Shown here: one piece after another, positions 46,168-58,059 of the stretch
Numbering within the stretch: position 1 is the stretch's first letter
Layout: every line of letters starts with the position of its first letter
DNA from: Entophlyctis helioformis
Taxonomy: Eukaryota; Chytridiomycota; Chytridiomycetes; Chytridiales; Chytriomycetaceae
Direction of reading: 5' to 3'
Length of the DNA: 64,000 nucleotides
NCBI GenBank assembly: GCA_025526915.1
Contig: JAHLKH010000028.1
Location: forward strand, 124,001-188,000
The notes under the pieces: generated by a model
Database searches by the model: none
Told to the model about the DNA's origin: nothing
The model's input: the letters and a program-made list of their open reading frames with translations, nothing else
Made by a program: the position numbers and the translations under genes

Positions 46168-48505
46168 ATGCGTCGGTCGGCACGTCTGCAGGAGCTCAAG
46201 AAAGAGCACAATGACAGCGACGGAGCCGAGCGGCCGCTGTATGACGAGGACGAGTCGGACGTGGGCGACTCCCCGCCCGCGCTGAAGCGCACGTCGTCGA
46301 GCATGGGCGTGCAGACCATCGACTGGTCGACGGCACATGCCCGCGACCAGTGGGCGTACGAGTTCCACGACCCTGTGGACCCAACCATTGCCTTTTTCTA
46401 CAAGCCTCGCAACATCTCGTTGGTAAGCAGCTGCCGCCGCCGCTGTGCTGTCTGGCCCTGTCCAGCCCTGCCCTGCTCGGCCCTGCCCTGCTCGGCCTGT
46501 GCAAGACCGCGGCGCTGCATTCCCGAGCCATGTCTTGGCATGCGCCTGCACTGCACATGCAGCTGTCTGCGGGACTCTGCGGCGACTCGCCTGCATGCCA
46601 TTCAACCGCATCACAATGTGGATCTGGTGCGGCTGCCGTGGATTCGATCCAGCAGCATTTTCCGCATCCAAGCAAGGACCAACGGGCTGACCGGCTGGCC
46701 GACTGACTGGCTGGCTGGCTGACTGACTCTTGCCATCCCAAACAGCTGCTTGGATTCTTCGCCCTCGTCATCTATGTCGCCCTCTTCAAGCAGAGCACCG
46801 ACTTTGCAACCAACACGAAGCTGTGAGCGCCACTTGTTCCGCGGGAGTTGTGGCGGTCGACTGACGCTGTTCTTGGCACCATGACCGATTGCGATCATGC
46901 TGAATAGCGGCCTCGCATGTGCAGGATTTGTTGTTCTGCTGACTGGCCTGCTGCAGTTCCGCGACGGTCCATTCATCCGTCCGCATCCGCCATCTGGCGC
47001 ATTGTCCTCGCTGCTGGCGTCGTCTACCAGATGATCCTGGTGTTCATTCTCTTCCAGGTAAGCCTATAGCCCACGCAAGGATCAAACCTGCTGCTGTTTA
47101 CAGAGGGGATTGTCGGCTGACACGGCTGCGATCGCCACCAGACCAAGCACGATGCCCGCCAGCTGTTCAAGTTCTTTGATCCGTCGCTGGGCGTCCCGCT
47201 TCCCGAGCGCAACTATGCCGAAAATTGCGACCTGACCTGGGAGGTCATTTGGGTATGTCGCCATTGCACACCATTGAAACGCATTGACGTGCGTGTATGG
47301 CTGGCATGCAGCATCTGACACGCTGGGAATGGCCATCCAGAGTCAAGCCGACGTGTTCGTGATTGCACACTCGCTGGGATGGTTCTGCAAAGCACTCATC
47401 CTGCGCGACTACTGGTTCTGCTGGATCCTGTCGGTCCTGTTTGAGATTATGGAGTACTCGCTCGAGCACCAGCTGCCCAACTTTGCCGAATGCTGGTGGG
47501 ATCACGTACGTCTGGCTTGCTTTCGAATCCGCCAGATCTCGTCTTGTCCCGCATTGCAGTTAACATGCTGACAATCAACGCAGTGGATTTTGGATGTTCT
47601 GACCACCAACTGGCTCGGCACCTATCTGGGCATGAAGGCCTGTGAATACTTTGAGTTCCGCGTAAGTCGGCCTGCTTGACTGTAAACGCTGCGTCCAGTC
47701 AACTAACTTGGATACGTCTGAATATGCTGCCATGGGCTGGTATAGCACTACTCGTGGCGCGGTGTTGGAGAAATCAAGACCGTTGGCGGCAAGCTCGTGC
47801 GCTCCATGGGCCAGTTCACGCCGCACAGCTGGACTCGGTTTGACTGGAACACCACGACATCGTTCCGCAACTTTGTTGCCGTCATTCTCCTGCTCTGCCT
47901 CGTAAGTGTGGCTTCATGCTCAACGAGTGCACACGGGTGCCTGTCGGCGAGCGTTCTCTGACGCGATTGTTGGTCTGGCAGGAGCTGCAAACGGAGCTGA
48001 ATGCGTTCTACCTCAAGTACCTGCTCTGGATCCCGGTTGAGAACAACCTCAACCTCATCCGTCTCCTCTTCTTCTTCTTCATGTGTTGCCGGCCGTGCGC
48101 GAGGCGTACCAGTACCTCACCGACCCCAACTGCAAGCGTCTGGGCATGCACGCCTGGATCACCACCGCCAACATTGTGACCGAGCTGCTTATCATTATCA
48201 AGTTTAGCGAGGGCGAGTTCCCAACACCCGCCCCGACACATGTGGTTGTGTTCTGGATTGTTTTCATCAGTGTCCTGGTCTGCTACACGCTCTGGACGTT
48301 TGCCCTGCCCGCGATGCGCGACTATCTTGAGAAGCGCAAGCTGGACGGCAAGATCGGCGGACGCCGCAGCAGGACAGGTCGGTCTGTTTCTCCGGCAGCC
48401 GTGTCGGGGCGAAGAATGACGACCCGGTCCAAGTCGTCGTCTCCATCGCCATCGCCGCTCAGGAAACGCACTGCCGCGGCCAGCACTGCAGTCAAATCCG
48501 AGTAG
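46168..48505 (+). CDS. PTDSS: Phosphatidylserine synthase, base-exchange (animal PTDSS) type
   Basis: An integral ER enzyme that swaps the head group of phosphatidylcholine or phosphatidylethanolamine for serine. About eight exons: 46168-46422, ~46746-46814, ~46955-47055, ~47145-47252, ~47340-47503, 47583-47659, 47745-47900 and 47982-48505. The signature [17 protein letters not shown] spans an intron, preceded by DGPFIRPHP and FGWFCKAL-like segments and followed by QFTPHSW and [13 protein letters not shown]. Multiple membrane spans follow, then a basic Ser-rich tail ([18 protein letters not shown]). It is not the CDP-alcohol phosphatidyltransferase Cho1 type of yeasts. Frame breaks near 46992 and 48082 are each one or two bases. 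Confidence 0.88.
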
Positions 48506-48718
48506 GATGCCATTTCAACTGGCGTGGGCTCCACTGTCGTGCTCCATTCACCGTTCATCAGCCTGACCCGATCTCACAAGGGCAGTCTATGATATCCGTG
48601 GCGATTAGTTTTTATGGAGTGAATGCGATTCAACATTCACGCAACTATGGACACTGCTTGAAGACTCTGTCCGTCCATCCATCCATCCATCTGTCCATCT
48701 GCGTCAGACGAGACCAGA
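48506..48718. other. Convergent intergenic region with TCCA repeat
   Basis: 213 bp between the stop codons of phosphatidylserine synthase (+) and RRP40 (-). Contains a short TCCA tandem repeat (about 48672-48700). No gene seen. Confidence 0.5.
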
Positions 48719-49667
48719 TCATTGGTCCATAGGATCGTTGTCGTCGTCTAGCAGCTTCTTGTGTGCCTTGACAATGGCCGGTATCCGCTCGGGGGCCGCT
48801 CCGTCTGCCGCACGGATAATGTTGGCGATGGTGATGATCTGGCGCGGCGTGTCGGCATTGATCCAGACGCGGCCGTTCATGCCCACAGCCGTCTCAAAGG
48901 GAAAGGAATTCGCGAGTCCAGCGAGCACCGGGCTGTCCTTGGCCATCAGACTGTGGCAGCAAGTCGTTCGCAAGTCAGCCAGTCTTGATGTCTCGATGTC
49001 TTGGAGACAATCAGGCCAGCACGATCGCCAGCGACCACAGTGCCAAAAGCCACTCACCTGCGGCACATGCCGAGCGAGCACTTGACAACGAATCCGCCCT
49101 TGAGCTCGCCAAAGCCGTCTGCTCTGCCCGACGACGGATTGGTACACTCGACCTCTGGCTCCATGTCCTTGTTTGCGAGCGAGATGCGGGCATAGACAAG
49201 CGCACCGACCTCCAGGTTTGGACGGTTGCGTTTGGTTGCACCTTCAAAGGCGAGCACGGGCAGCGAGGCCGGGTGAGGGCCGCCGATGTCGACTCTGTAG
49301 TCGTCGACATGGCGAGAGACGACCGTGGCGACCACGGGCTCGCCAAGCGACGGCACATACTGCAAGGTGTCAGCCAGCCAGCGGAGACTTGGCAACTCGG
49401 CAACTCGACTCAACGACAGCGACAACGACGACAGCGACAACAACAACAAGATCGTCGAGCGCTGCGGGGGCTTACTCGTTTCTGAGAGGCATTCAGCCAG
49501 AGGCGAGAGCCAGAGCCTTGGCAGAGGGCGCCTGCCTTGATGGCAATGGGCGACTCGCCTGCATGCACAAGGCCAGGCCCCAGCTTGACGGCGCCCGTGG
49601 GAGAGTCTGCGGCAATGGCGGCCGCCTCGTCGGCGACAGCATCGCCTGGCAACAAAATTTTGGCCAT
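48719..49667 (-). CDS. RRP40: Exosome complex cap subunit RRP40 (EXOSC3)
   Basis: Three exons on the minus strand (49476-49667, 49058-49359 and 48719-48950) encode 241 residues, the family's usual size. An RNA-binding cap protein of the nuclear and cytoplasmic 3'-5' exosome. An N-terminal beta domain (MAKILLPGDAV) is followed by an S1-like domain (YVPSLGEPVVATVVSRHVDDYRV) and a C-terminal KH domain with the signature GMNGRVWINA. The final stretch is acidic (LLDDDNDPMDQ). All splice phases match and the frame is intact. Confidence 0.9.
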
Positions 49668-50798
49668 CTGAGGTGCTGGAGGGCAACCCACAGGGCAACC
49701 ACCAGGCGGAGTGCGTTGTTTCAGGACAGAGTCGGGTCAACAGCGGATGTACTGTCCGCAGAGTCGCCGGCAGTCGATTCATGTTGTATTCGCATCAGTG
49801 GAGCATGGAGCCAGAGAGGCCACTGCGCAATGAAGATCGCCTCAGCTGGACGGATTGGATACCCGCAAGCGTAACGGAACGCAGTGTCCTCTACATGGCA
49901 TTCTAGCGCAAGCCGCTGTTTGTGGATAATCCGTTGTCATTGGTGTCATTGGGCAAAAGCATAATGGTGCCATAAGCGAGTGTCTCAGATAGTGTCACAC
50001 AAGCCTGGGGAGCACTGTTTGAGTCGACATAGCCGTCGTGGCGGGTCACAGGCCGTCGGTTGGCCGCAGCATGCAGGTTTGCTGTGCCCCTCGACTGGCC
50101 AGCCTCCTCGTATCGTGATGTTTCAGGATGGGGCAGGTACCCCGAAGAATCACCGTTCCTATTCAAGCAGGCATGGTACACAGTTTTTTTGCCTGCCCCT
50201 CGTGGCTGGCCAGTGCCCCCTCGGCGTCGGCGTCGTGTCTCGGCACGTGGACGGGGCTCGATCCGTGAAAAATTTGGTGATCCAAGCTCTGGGTCTGGTC
50301 GTGCACAAGCCGTGCACCGAAACTGTGCCTGGGGTCTCGACACAAACAAACAAACAGGTTCCCTGTGCCCCTGACCTCTGCGGCGAGTACTAAAGGCTAC
50401 CGTCGCCGTCACCGTCGCCGTCACCGTCGTCGTCACTGTCACCGTCACTGTCGGCCGCCCTTCAACGAACCCTCATCACCAGTCGCCCGCCCAGGCACCT
50501 GCAGACGCCTCCCTTCCAACTTCACTGGTGGCCGCCCGTATTTGTGACGGCATTGTCATTCAAAGCCACAAGCCCACCCCTGCCAATCTACAAACACAGC
50601 AGAGGTATGACCAATGCTGAGCGTTGCGTGCATCGTTCAAGCGTCGACGCCCGGCTAACTCTGTGGTGCCGTAGACAGGTTTCCTTCTCCAACCAACAGC
50701 AGCGCAAGCCATCCATCCAACGAACAGCAGCACAAGCCAGCAGCAGCGCAAGCATCGGCAAGCACACATCAAAAGCACACACCAAAGCACACACAGCA
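49668..50798. ncRNA. 1.1 kb non-coding gap with a candidate structured RNA
   Basis: No convincing coding frame, although GC-rich shadows exist. Between about 50040 and 50400 there are several small hairpins, such as GGGGCAGGTACCCC and GTGCACAAGCCGTGCAC, and a run of seven T (50184-50190) of the kind that ends RNA polymerase III transcripts. A hexamer repeat (CACCGTCGC-like) fills 50398-50455. I could not match the sequence to U1-U6, SRP, RNase P or tRNA. The right end carries CAG/CACAC-rich sequence that may be the 5' UTR of the Myb gene. Confidence 0.25.
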
Positions 50799-51401
50799 AT
50801 GTCGGATTATCCTCATTGCAGCCAATCGGCTGACCGCCAGCAGACAGCACCTTCAACAAGCGCCATTGTCCATCCCGCCAGGTTGATATCCTCGACGGTA
50901 TCAGCTGTTGCCCACAGCTCGCCGACGCTGTTTGAGGTCGATCCCGAGGCCTGCCGTTGTCTCGGCGCCAGTAGCATGGGCAGCCGCGCAAGAGGCAGAC
51001 GCAGCAGCATGACCGCCAAGTCTATTTCACAGACGTGCACACCGACTGCGCAGCAGTTGTCGTCGCTGTCGGAGCGAGACCAGGTCGGCAGCCCCATCTG
51101 TTCGTATGCCTCGTTCAACGGTATGTTTTGCCCTACACTCGCCATGACCACTTTCCGAGTTACTAAACTCTACAACTCCACCACGGCTTGGTGCCTGCTC
51201 TCTCGCGCTCTCTCGTGCTCTCTCGCTCTCACTCGTGCCGGCCTTGGCGTCGGCATCGGCGTATCAACAAACGCCGAATCTGCTGTCTTTTTGCCACACT
51301 ATGGTACACGCACACGTGGCTTGAACGGACATACCTCCGCCAACCGCATGACCCGCCGCGGCTATTCTGTTGAACCGCACCGGCAACACCGCTTGGCTCT
51401 T
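50799..51401 (+). CDS. Possible 5' exons of the Myb gene, or a separate small gene
   Basis: A frame from ATG 50799 (MSDYPHCSQSADRQQ) runs to a good donor, AACG|GTATGT at 51121. A second stretch (PHYGTRTRGLNGHTSANRM and so on) ends at another GTATGT near 51402. Composition is Ser/Thr/Gln-rich like the downstream Myb protein, so these may be its first exons. No domain is recognised, and exon joins could not be proved. Confidence 0.35.
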
Positions 51402-51614
51402 GGTATGTTGTCCGTCTGCCAGCCTGTCTGCTTGCCTGCCCGTCTGCCTGCCTACCTGTCTGACCATTCCGTGGCGCATCTTCTGACCAAACACGCTTGT
51501 GTCCGTGCAGTGCACCGCCTTTGACCGTCTTCCGCTTAAACGCCTGGCTTATTGACACACAGCAGCACAGGCAGCATCGTCCGTCTATACCACGACCCCA
51601 ACGTTGCCTGCGCA

Positions 51615-52948
51615 CATGGACGACGACACCTCTTTGATTATCCTGCCTGCCTCCTCCACAGCCATCGATGACGTGACCAGTCCTTCATTCTCCTACAATC
51701 CAGCCACAAGGCACGCATCTCGGCCACACGGCACCCTGCAGGACCACCATCACTACCATCACCAGCGCACAGACACGCCGCGACGATGGGATACCACGAC
51801 GCTTGCAGCGATACAGCTGGAATCAAGACTGCAAGCGATGGCCGATGCGGCAACAGCGCCGAGTCTTCGCCGACGCCAGTCGGCACTTTTGTGCTTTCCC
51901 GCTCAAACCCAAGCGACAACCATACAGGCATGCACAGCTCGGACGCTGATCGGCCCAGTGTTCCTTTGTCTGCCTCGTGTGTCCGTTCACCATCGGCCTC
52001 GTCGTTGCCCTCGTCCTCGTCCTCGTCTTCGCTGTCATCGTCGTCGTCGCCCTTGACTGTCGCCTCGGCCGAGCCAGCCCCAGGTCCATTAGCGGCATAT
52101 GGCAGCCATCCCGGCCCATTGTCGGCCTCGCCGTTCACTGAGCAATTTTGCAACCCTCCTGTTTGTGCGTCCAGCAGATCACAAGGCATGGGTCGGTCAT
52201 CGGCAGCTGCCGTGCCAGGACGCACAGACCCTGCAGGTCCGCCACACACAACGTCGAGGACGGCAGCAGCACCAAGCGAAGGAGGAGAAGCAGCAGCAGC
52301 AGCAGTAGTAGTAGCACAGGCTCGGACAGCCCGTTTGTACCGCACAGCGCCATGATCGAGTCGTCTCTAACATGGCTCGCCCGGCCCGCCCTGTGCAGCA
52401 GCCCCATGGGTGGCTGCAGCAGCGACATGAACGCAATGTACCGCACTGCTCGATCGGAGCAGGTGCACTCGGCGGTTGACGTGGACGACGGGCTGGACGC
52501 ATGCGGTGGTGCAACTCTTGCTGCCCGCAGTGGTGCGCTGCGTGTGCACACGCTCCAGCCGCTCAAGCCGGCTGTCCTGTCGCATGAGCTCCATGCCATG
52601 TTCCGCTCATCGTCGTCGATGTCGATGCCGATGTCGATGTCCATGTCGATGTCGTCGCTGAGGCGGGACACCTACCTTGTGCACCACGCCCATCTCGGAG
52701 TCGCGGACAAGAGCGGCTCGCGGTTCGGCCAACAGCTGCAGCCTCTGCCGCTGTCCGTCACTCAGCCCCAAGGAAACAGCAGCATCGGAGACGACTTGCA
52801 CAAGACCTTTGTCGGCCTCAGCAGCAGCAGCAGCAGCAACAACAACAGAAGCGGCAGCGGTCTCTTTCCTTCTGCCGCCCTGTCTGGCTCGGCCGCCTCA
52901 GCAGCTCAGGATGCTGCTGGTGCCTACGCTGGCTCTGTCCCAATGGCC

Positions 52949-52982
<34 letters not shown>

Positions 52983-55900
52983 ATGCGCACGGCAACACCT
53001 CGGGCCTCGGCCACGCTGCTGGCAACGGTATCGGCAACGTCACCGGCAACGGCACCGGCAACGGTAACCCGCACCACAGCCAACAGGCCAGCCGCACAGC
53101 AGCAAGTTTTTCCACGTCACTTCATCCGGTCAGCCACGCCAGTGGCGCAAGCGGGCATCTGGCGGCCTCTGGCGGTGGCCACATTGCGCCTGCTGCCGAC
53201 GCGGACGGTCGCGCTGAAGCGTTTGGATCTGGTGCTGGCTCTGGCTCTGGCATTGGCCCCGCCCAGTATGACGACGGCACACAAGCAGCAACCACTGCTC
53301 AGCGCCACACGGTGCAGACCGATGACCTCATGGCCAACAGCAACGACGACGAGACGGCGGAGGCGGAAGCGACGGCTTTTCACGCTCGGGCAGGTGGCGC
53401 TGACGCGGGTGGTGGCAACATCACAACAGCCCGTCGCTCTCCTTTCAGCCACAGCGGCACGGACGCAGAGGACAGCCACCGAAGCGGCTTTCACCGCGCT
53501 CATAAGCGCATGCGCACGCTCTCGCTCCACAATCTCGATGCGGCTTCGGCTTCAACGTTGGCCTTTTCTTCTGCTTCGGAATCGCCTGCATCTGCCCCTC
53601 TCTCGTCTGTGTCTGTATCTGCGTCTGCTTCTGCTTCGACATCTTCGTCCATGCCTGCCACTACAGCGTCTCGGTCCTACCACCACATCCACCACCGCCA
53701 TTTGCACTACGAGGCCCATCCGTACCAGTCGTCGCAGCACTATGCGCCATACTCGTATCCACAGCAACCGGTGCATTCATTGCACGGATACGGCTACCCG
53801 GCGAGCCTCCCGTCCCGTGAACATCACCAGCACCCTGACGGGCACTATGAGCAGGATTCGCCTGCCCCAAGCTCCAACGCCAGCACAGTTGCTTCGGCTA
53901 CACCCAGCGCGCCTGCCTCTGCCTCTGCCTCTGCCTCTGCCTCTGCCCTTGCTCCTTCAGCCGGATCTGTGGCGATGCACCTGCCTGCACCGCGCTTGGG
54001 CCTGGCTGTTGCGACTACGTCGACAACCATGACGTCTCGTGGCTGGCTCGCCGCTGCGATGCACATGCGGCACACTGATGCAGACTCGATGCTGCGCTCG
54101 ACCGTCACCACATCGACCTCGAACCGCGGCGGCAAGGGCGTCGTGCGTCCGTGGACCATCGAGGAGGACAATGCGCTGCTGCAGGCGATTCGCGACTACG
54201 GGATGCATTGGTCAAACGTCTCAATCGCCATCAAGACCCGTAAGTGCATCCCTCTGTGCATTGGATCGGATGCCGCCGCTGGTGACGTTCATTGCGTGGC
54301 TGACTCTCTTTGTGGATCATCGTCGCTCTTGTTTTACAGGCAACCGCCGCCAGTGCAAGGAACACTGGCAGCGTGTCTTGTCCAAACGCAGCGGTGTTGC
54401 CGATGCCCTGTCTGCCCTGCCTGCACGTCCCGCCAGCGCACGCCCCCAGCCCGGCGCAAGCGACACCAGCGACAGCCACCGCACGGCACGCTCGCATCGG
54501 CACACGGCGGCCTCTGGCTCGGCCTCGGCCACATCGTCGCCGTCGCCGTCGCCTGATCTGGAAAGCAGCCACTTGAACGAGTATGACCAGCACGTCCAGA
54601 CGGCCGAGCAGCCACACGAGCAGGCCGCCATGTGGCAGCAGCGTCCGTCGCCAGCCACAATGCTGTCATCGACGTCACCCTCCGCCACACACGTCTTTGC
54701 TGTTGGCCACCACAACAGCCATGCCGCCACACCTGGTGCCACCTCATCCTCCTCGATGACGCCGACATGGGCGGATTCTCACGCGCTGGCCGCTGAGAAC
54801 GCTCAGGACGGCCCCGCTGCCGGCACCAGCGCTGGCTCTGGCTCTGGCTCTGGCTCCGTCGGGCTGCGCGTTGGCCTGTGGTCTGCCGAGGAAGACGCGG
54901 CGTTGCTGCGCGCGTACGACACCTACGGCCCCAAGTGGATGGCCATCGCCGACCACATCCCGGGCCGCAGCCACCGCCAGTGCGAGAAACGGTTCCGCCG
55001 CATCCGCCGCGCAGAGATCCAGGGCATCCCCAACTCGGACGCCCGCCTCAACTGGAGCGCCACGACCGGCACCGGGCTCTTCCCGTCGCTGTCCAAGGCC
55101 GTCACCCTCGCGCAGCGCCCTGCCCAAACGCTCAAGCCAGCGGACGCCACTGCTGCCACTGCTGCCACTGCCCCTCCCTCCTCCTCCCAGCCGCTGGTCA
55201 CGCCCGCCACAACGCCTGCCCGGCCCGCCGATTCCGCCGCGTCCATCTCTGGACCTTCTGCGGCGCCGCCCTCGGTCCTCGCCACCGAGCCTGGCCAGTC
55301 GCACTACCAGCAGCACTACCAGCAGCTGCAGCAGTACCAGCGGCAGTATCAGGAGCAGAACCAGCAGAACCAGCAGCAGCACCATCACCAAGGGCAGACG
55401 CACGACCCTCACCACCACCACCACCACCACCACCACCATCACCATGGCCACAGCATCAGCCACCATCACCTCGGCGATGGTGCCAGCCGACCAGGAGTAC
55501 CCGCGTCCGTCCTTGGCGACGCATCGCCTGCCCTGTCCCACCGCCAGAGTCCGCCGCCACTGACTCCACCAGACGCACACTCCCAGCTGCATCCGCCGCC
55601 GTGGCAGCCGCAGCCGCAGCCACAGTCGCAAACTCCCCAGCCGGTCGACATGCCTCCGCCTCTTCCGTCTCAATACGCCATGCCGGATCGCAGACACTTG
55701 GCGCACATGTACGGCCCCTCTGACCCGTACAGCCAGCGCCACTATCCAGCCGAGTCGCACGCCGTTCCGCCCAACCAGCCGCATGGTCAGCATGGATGGC
55801 ATGGCCAGCAACAGCCTCCACAGCCTCAACAGCCATTCCGTCTGCCGCCCATCAATGCGATCCTCCCTCCTGGAATCCCCGGCAGCTCGGCTCCTATGCC

Positions 55901-56237
55901 TGGTGCATACGACGCCCAGCAGCCTCACCAGCCCGTCCGTCACAGCTGGTCCGATCCCGCGCTGTCCCACATCGGCCCCCCTCGCCACTCGGCTCAAGGC
56001 CAATACCACCCCCAGTTGCGGGATCAAGGCGGCTATAGACAGCAGCAGTTCGCGTCTCAGCAGTACATGCCGCAACAGCCCGCTCATGGATACGTACCAC
56101 AGCAGCCACGCCAAGGCGACTCTGTCGGCAGCAGTGGCCATGGCTATGTGCACGATGATGCGACTCCCCTGCCTGCGCCGTCTCCTGCGTTGCCTTTGCA
56201 GCCGCCTTTCCAGTCGGGTCCCACGTACCGCCGGTGA
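51615..56237 (+). CDS. Myb/SANT transcription factor with two widely spaced repeats
   Basis: The secure part is two exons, to 54239 and 54340-56237. The 5' end is uncertain: the Ser-rich frame can be followed to an ATG at 52352 and, allowing one frameshift near 52250-52300, further to about 51615. The first Myb repeat is RPWTIEEDNALLQAIRDYG...HW with its third helix split by the phase-1 intron (KTR|NRRQCKEHW). The second is LWSAEEDAALLRAYDTYGPKW...GRSHRQCEKRFRR. About 165 residues separate them, unlike the tight R2R3 tandem. Long Ser, Ala/Ser, Gly/Asn, Gln and His tracts (twelve His near 55411-55448) fill the rest. DNA binding in the nucleus is expected; targets are unknown. Confidence 0.78.
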
Positions 56238-56523
56238 TCCTGGTTGTTTATGTCAACATGGCAGGCCTTTTGTCCCAAGGCATGTTGCCTCTTTAATCAT
56301 AATAATAAATGCTGGCCATTCGTCTTCAGACTAGCCACTGCACGCATGAAGGTCACTGCCAGTGTGTCTGCTATAAGAACGGCCTATCTTGATATCCACG
56401 TCGCGGCTGTCGCTGAAGTCTCTGCAGTCTCTCTCTAGGTATTGCCTTGTAGCGGTCTGTCTGCGTCCAAATGCCCCGTTGGCACAGGAGCTTCATCGTG
56501 GCTTGTGTGCACTTGTGTTGAGC
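56238..56523. other. Convergent 3' region of the Myb factor and the P-loop kinase
   Basis: A/T-richer 285 bp with AATAATAAAT (about 56300-56310), a plausible polyadenylation signal for the Myb gene. No gene seen. Confidence 0.45.
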
Positions 56524-56997
56524 TCAGACATACGGCACTTGCGATGCCAAGACCATGTCGACGGTCAGCGATGCCTCCCACTTGGCGCTCATGCGTTGAA
56601 GCGCCTCCATGCCGACACCGTGCGTGTTGCGGCGTGCCAGCTCGTCGAGGTTCCGCTCGACCCACCATGGCGTGCTGGGCTCGACGAACTGCACGCTGTA
56701 CCCTGCGTCGACGGCCAACTGCACATACGTCTTGGCCTCCCACGCCTGGACCAGCGTGTTGTCGATGACGATGGGCGATATCCCCAGCGCGACGCTCTGC
56801 CGAGCGCGGTCCTGCGTCCAGCCGTGTGCGACAGGCAGCAGCCGGCTGTTGAAGAGGTAGCCGTGGCGCGGCGTCTCAAAGTAGGTGTCGGTCGACAGGA
56901 CGATGCCGCCGCCCTGCACGAGCTGCGAGGCCAGCGTGGACTTGCCTGAGCCCGGCAGGCCACGCAGCAGGATGAGCGACCGAGGCTTCCCCTCCAT
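56524..56997 (-). CDS. N4BP2-like P-loop kinase domain protein
   Basis: An intronless gene of 157 residues. A complete small kinase fold: Walker A GLPGSGKSTLA at residues 12-22, VLSTDTYF after it, a conserved HGWTQDRAR segment, and IVIDNTLVQAWE (Walker B-like with the DNT motif), then VQFVEPSTPWW. This is the pattern of NEDD4-binding protein 2-like (N4BP2L1) and polynucleotide kinase-like ATPases. The substrate is unknown. The start codon is nine bases from that of the divergent RhoGAP gene. Confidence 0.85.
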   Translation of the reverse strand: MEGKPRSLILLRGLPGSGKSTLASQLVQGGGIVLSTDTYFETPRHGYLFNSRLLPVAHGWTQDRARQSVALGISPIVIDNTLVQAWEAKTYVQLAVDAGYSVQFVEPSTPWWVERNLDELARRNTHGVGMEALQRMSAKWEASLTVDMVLASQVPYV

Positions 56998-57006
56998 CCG
57001 TTAACG

Positions 57007-58013
57007 ATGCAACATCAACCGCCGGCAACAGCGGCAACACAGACAACAACGGCGGCACCAACAACGACATCAACAACAGCATCGGCATCGACAGCTGCTG
57101 CAGGGACGGCATCCAGACCGCCTGGCAGCCTGGACGTTGGCGACGGCATGACCGACGAAGAGATTCGGCGCACGCTGTCTGACAACCTGCTCACGCTTGC
57201 GGGTACGTTGGCTGACGCCGGCAGCCGCTGTTGACCGGCTGGCCAGCTGGCCATTGTTGGCTGGTGACGGCACGATGCCGCACATCCGCCACACTGTCTC
57301 TGGACGAGTCCAGCAAGCCCAATGAGCCCAGCGGGCACGGGGCGGCCGGAGGCCTGCTTGCCCTGCCACTGTTGCCCACACCAGCCCAGCTTGCCTGCCA
57401 GCTCTCCTTCACAGGGCTGCTGCTGCGGTCCATTCTGTCCGCTCGGCTGTTGGCCATGCGATGGCCGTGGCAATTGTGGCACACCAACCAAGCCACGCCT
57501 CAATAGGCTGCCGTGCTCAGCTGTCGCTGTCATTCTGACAACATCGCCCTTCCCGTTACCAGGTCCGGACCGAAAGGGCCGTCCCATGTACTGCTTCTAC
57601 TGCTGCAACCTGCCGACGCCCCAGTCAGTCAACTACGACAAGCTTCTCGAGTGAGTTGCATCCTCGCCAGCCAACCGTCCTGCTGTCACTCAATCGTCTG
57701 CTCGCGACAGATTGCTGCTTGAACGGCTCAGCGGCATTGCCGCCCAAGAGTACACGATCGTGCTGTTTGCTGGAGGCGCGCCTCACTATCCATCATGGTC
57801 CTGGACTCTGCAGGCATACTCTAAACTCTCCAGAAGGTGTGTTTGGGTTGTGGCTGGGCATGCAGTATGGATGCTGACGTCTCCTGGCGCCTCGGTCGCG
57901 TTTTCACGCTGCCAAACAGCATCCGCAAGAACCTCAAAGCGCTCTATGTCGTACATCCTGCCATGTGGCCCAAATTCCTCCTGCAGACCATGGGAATGAT
58001 TGTCAGGTACTTG

Positions 58014-58059
<46 letters not shown>

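Noticed and set aside
50040..50200. tRNA or U6 snRNA gene upstream of the T7 run
   Set aside because: No cloverleaf, no A/B box pair and no match to the conserved U6 core could be found by eye.
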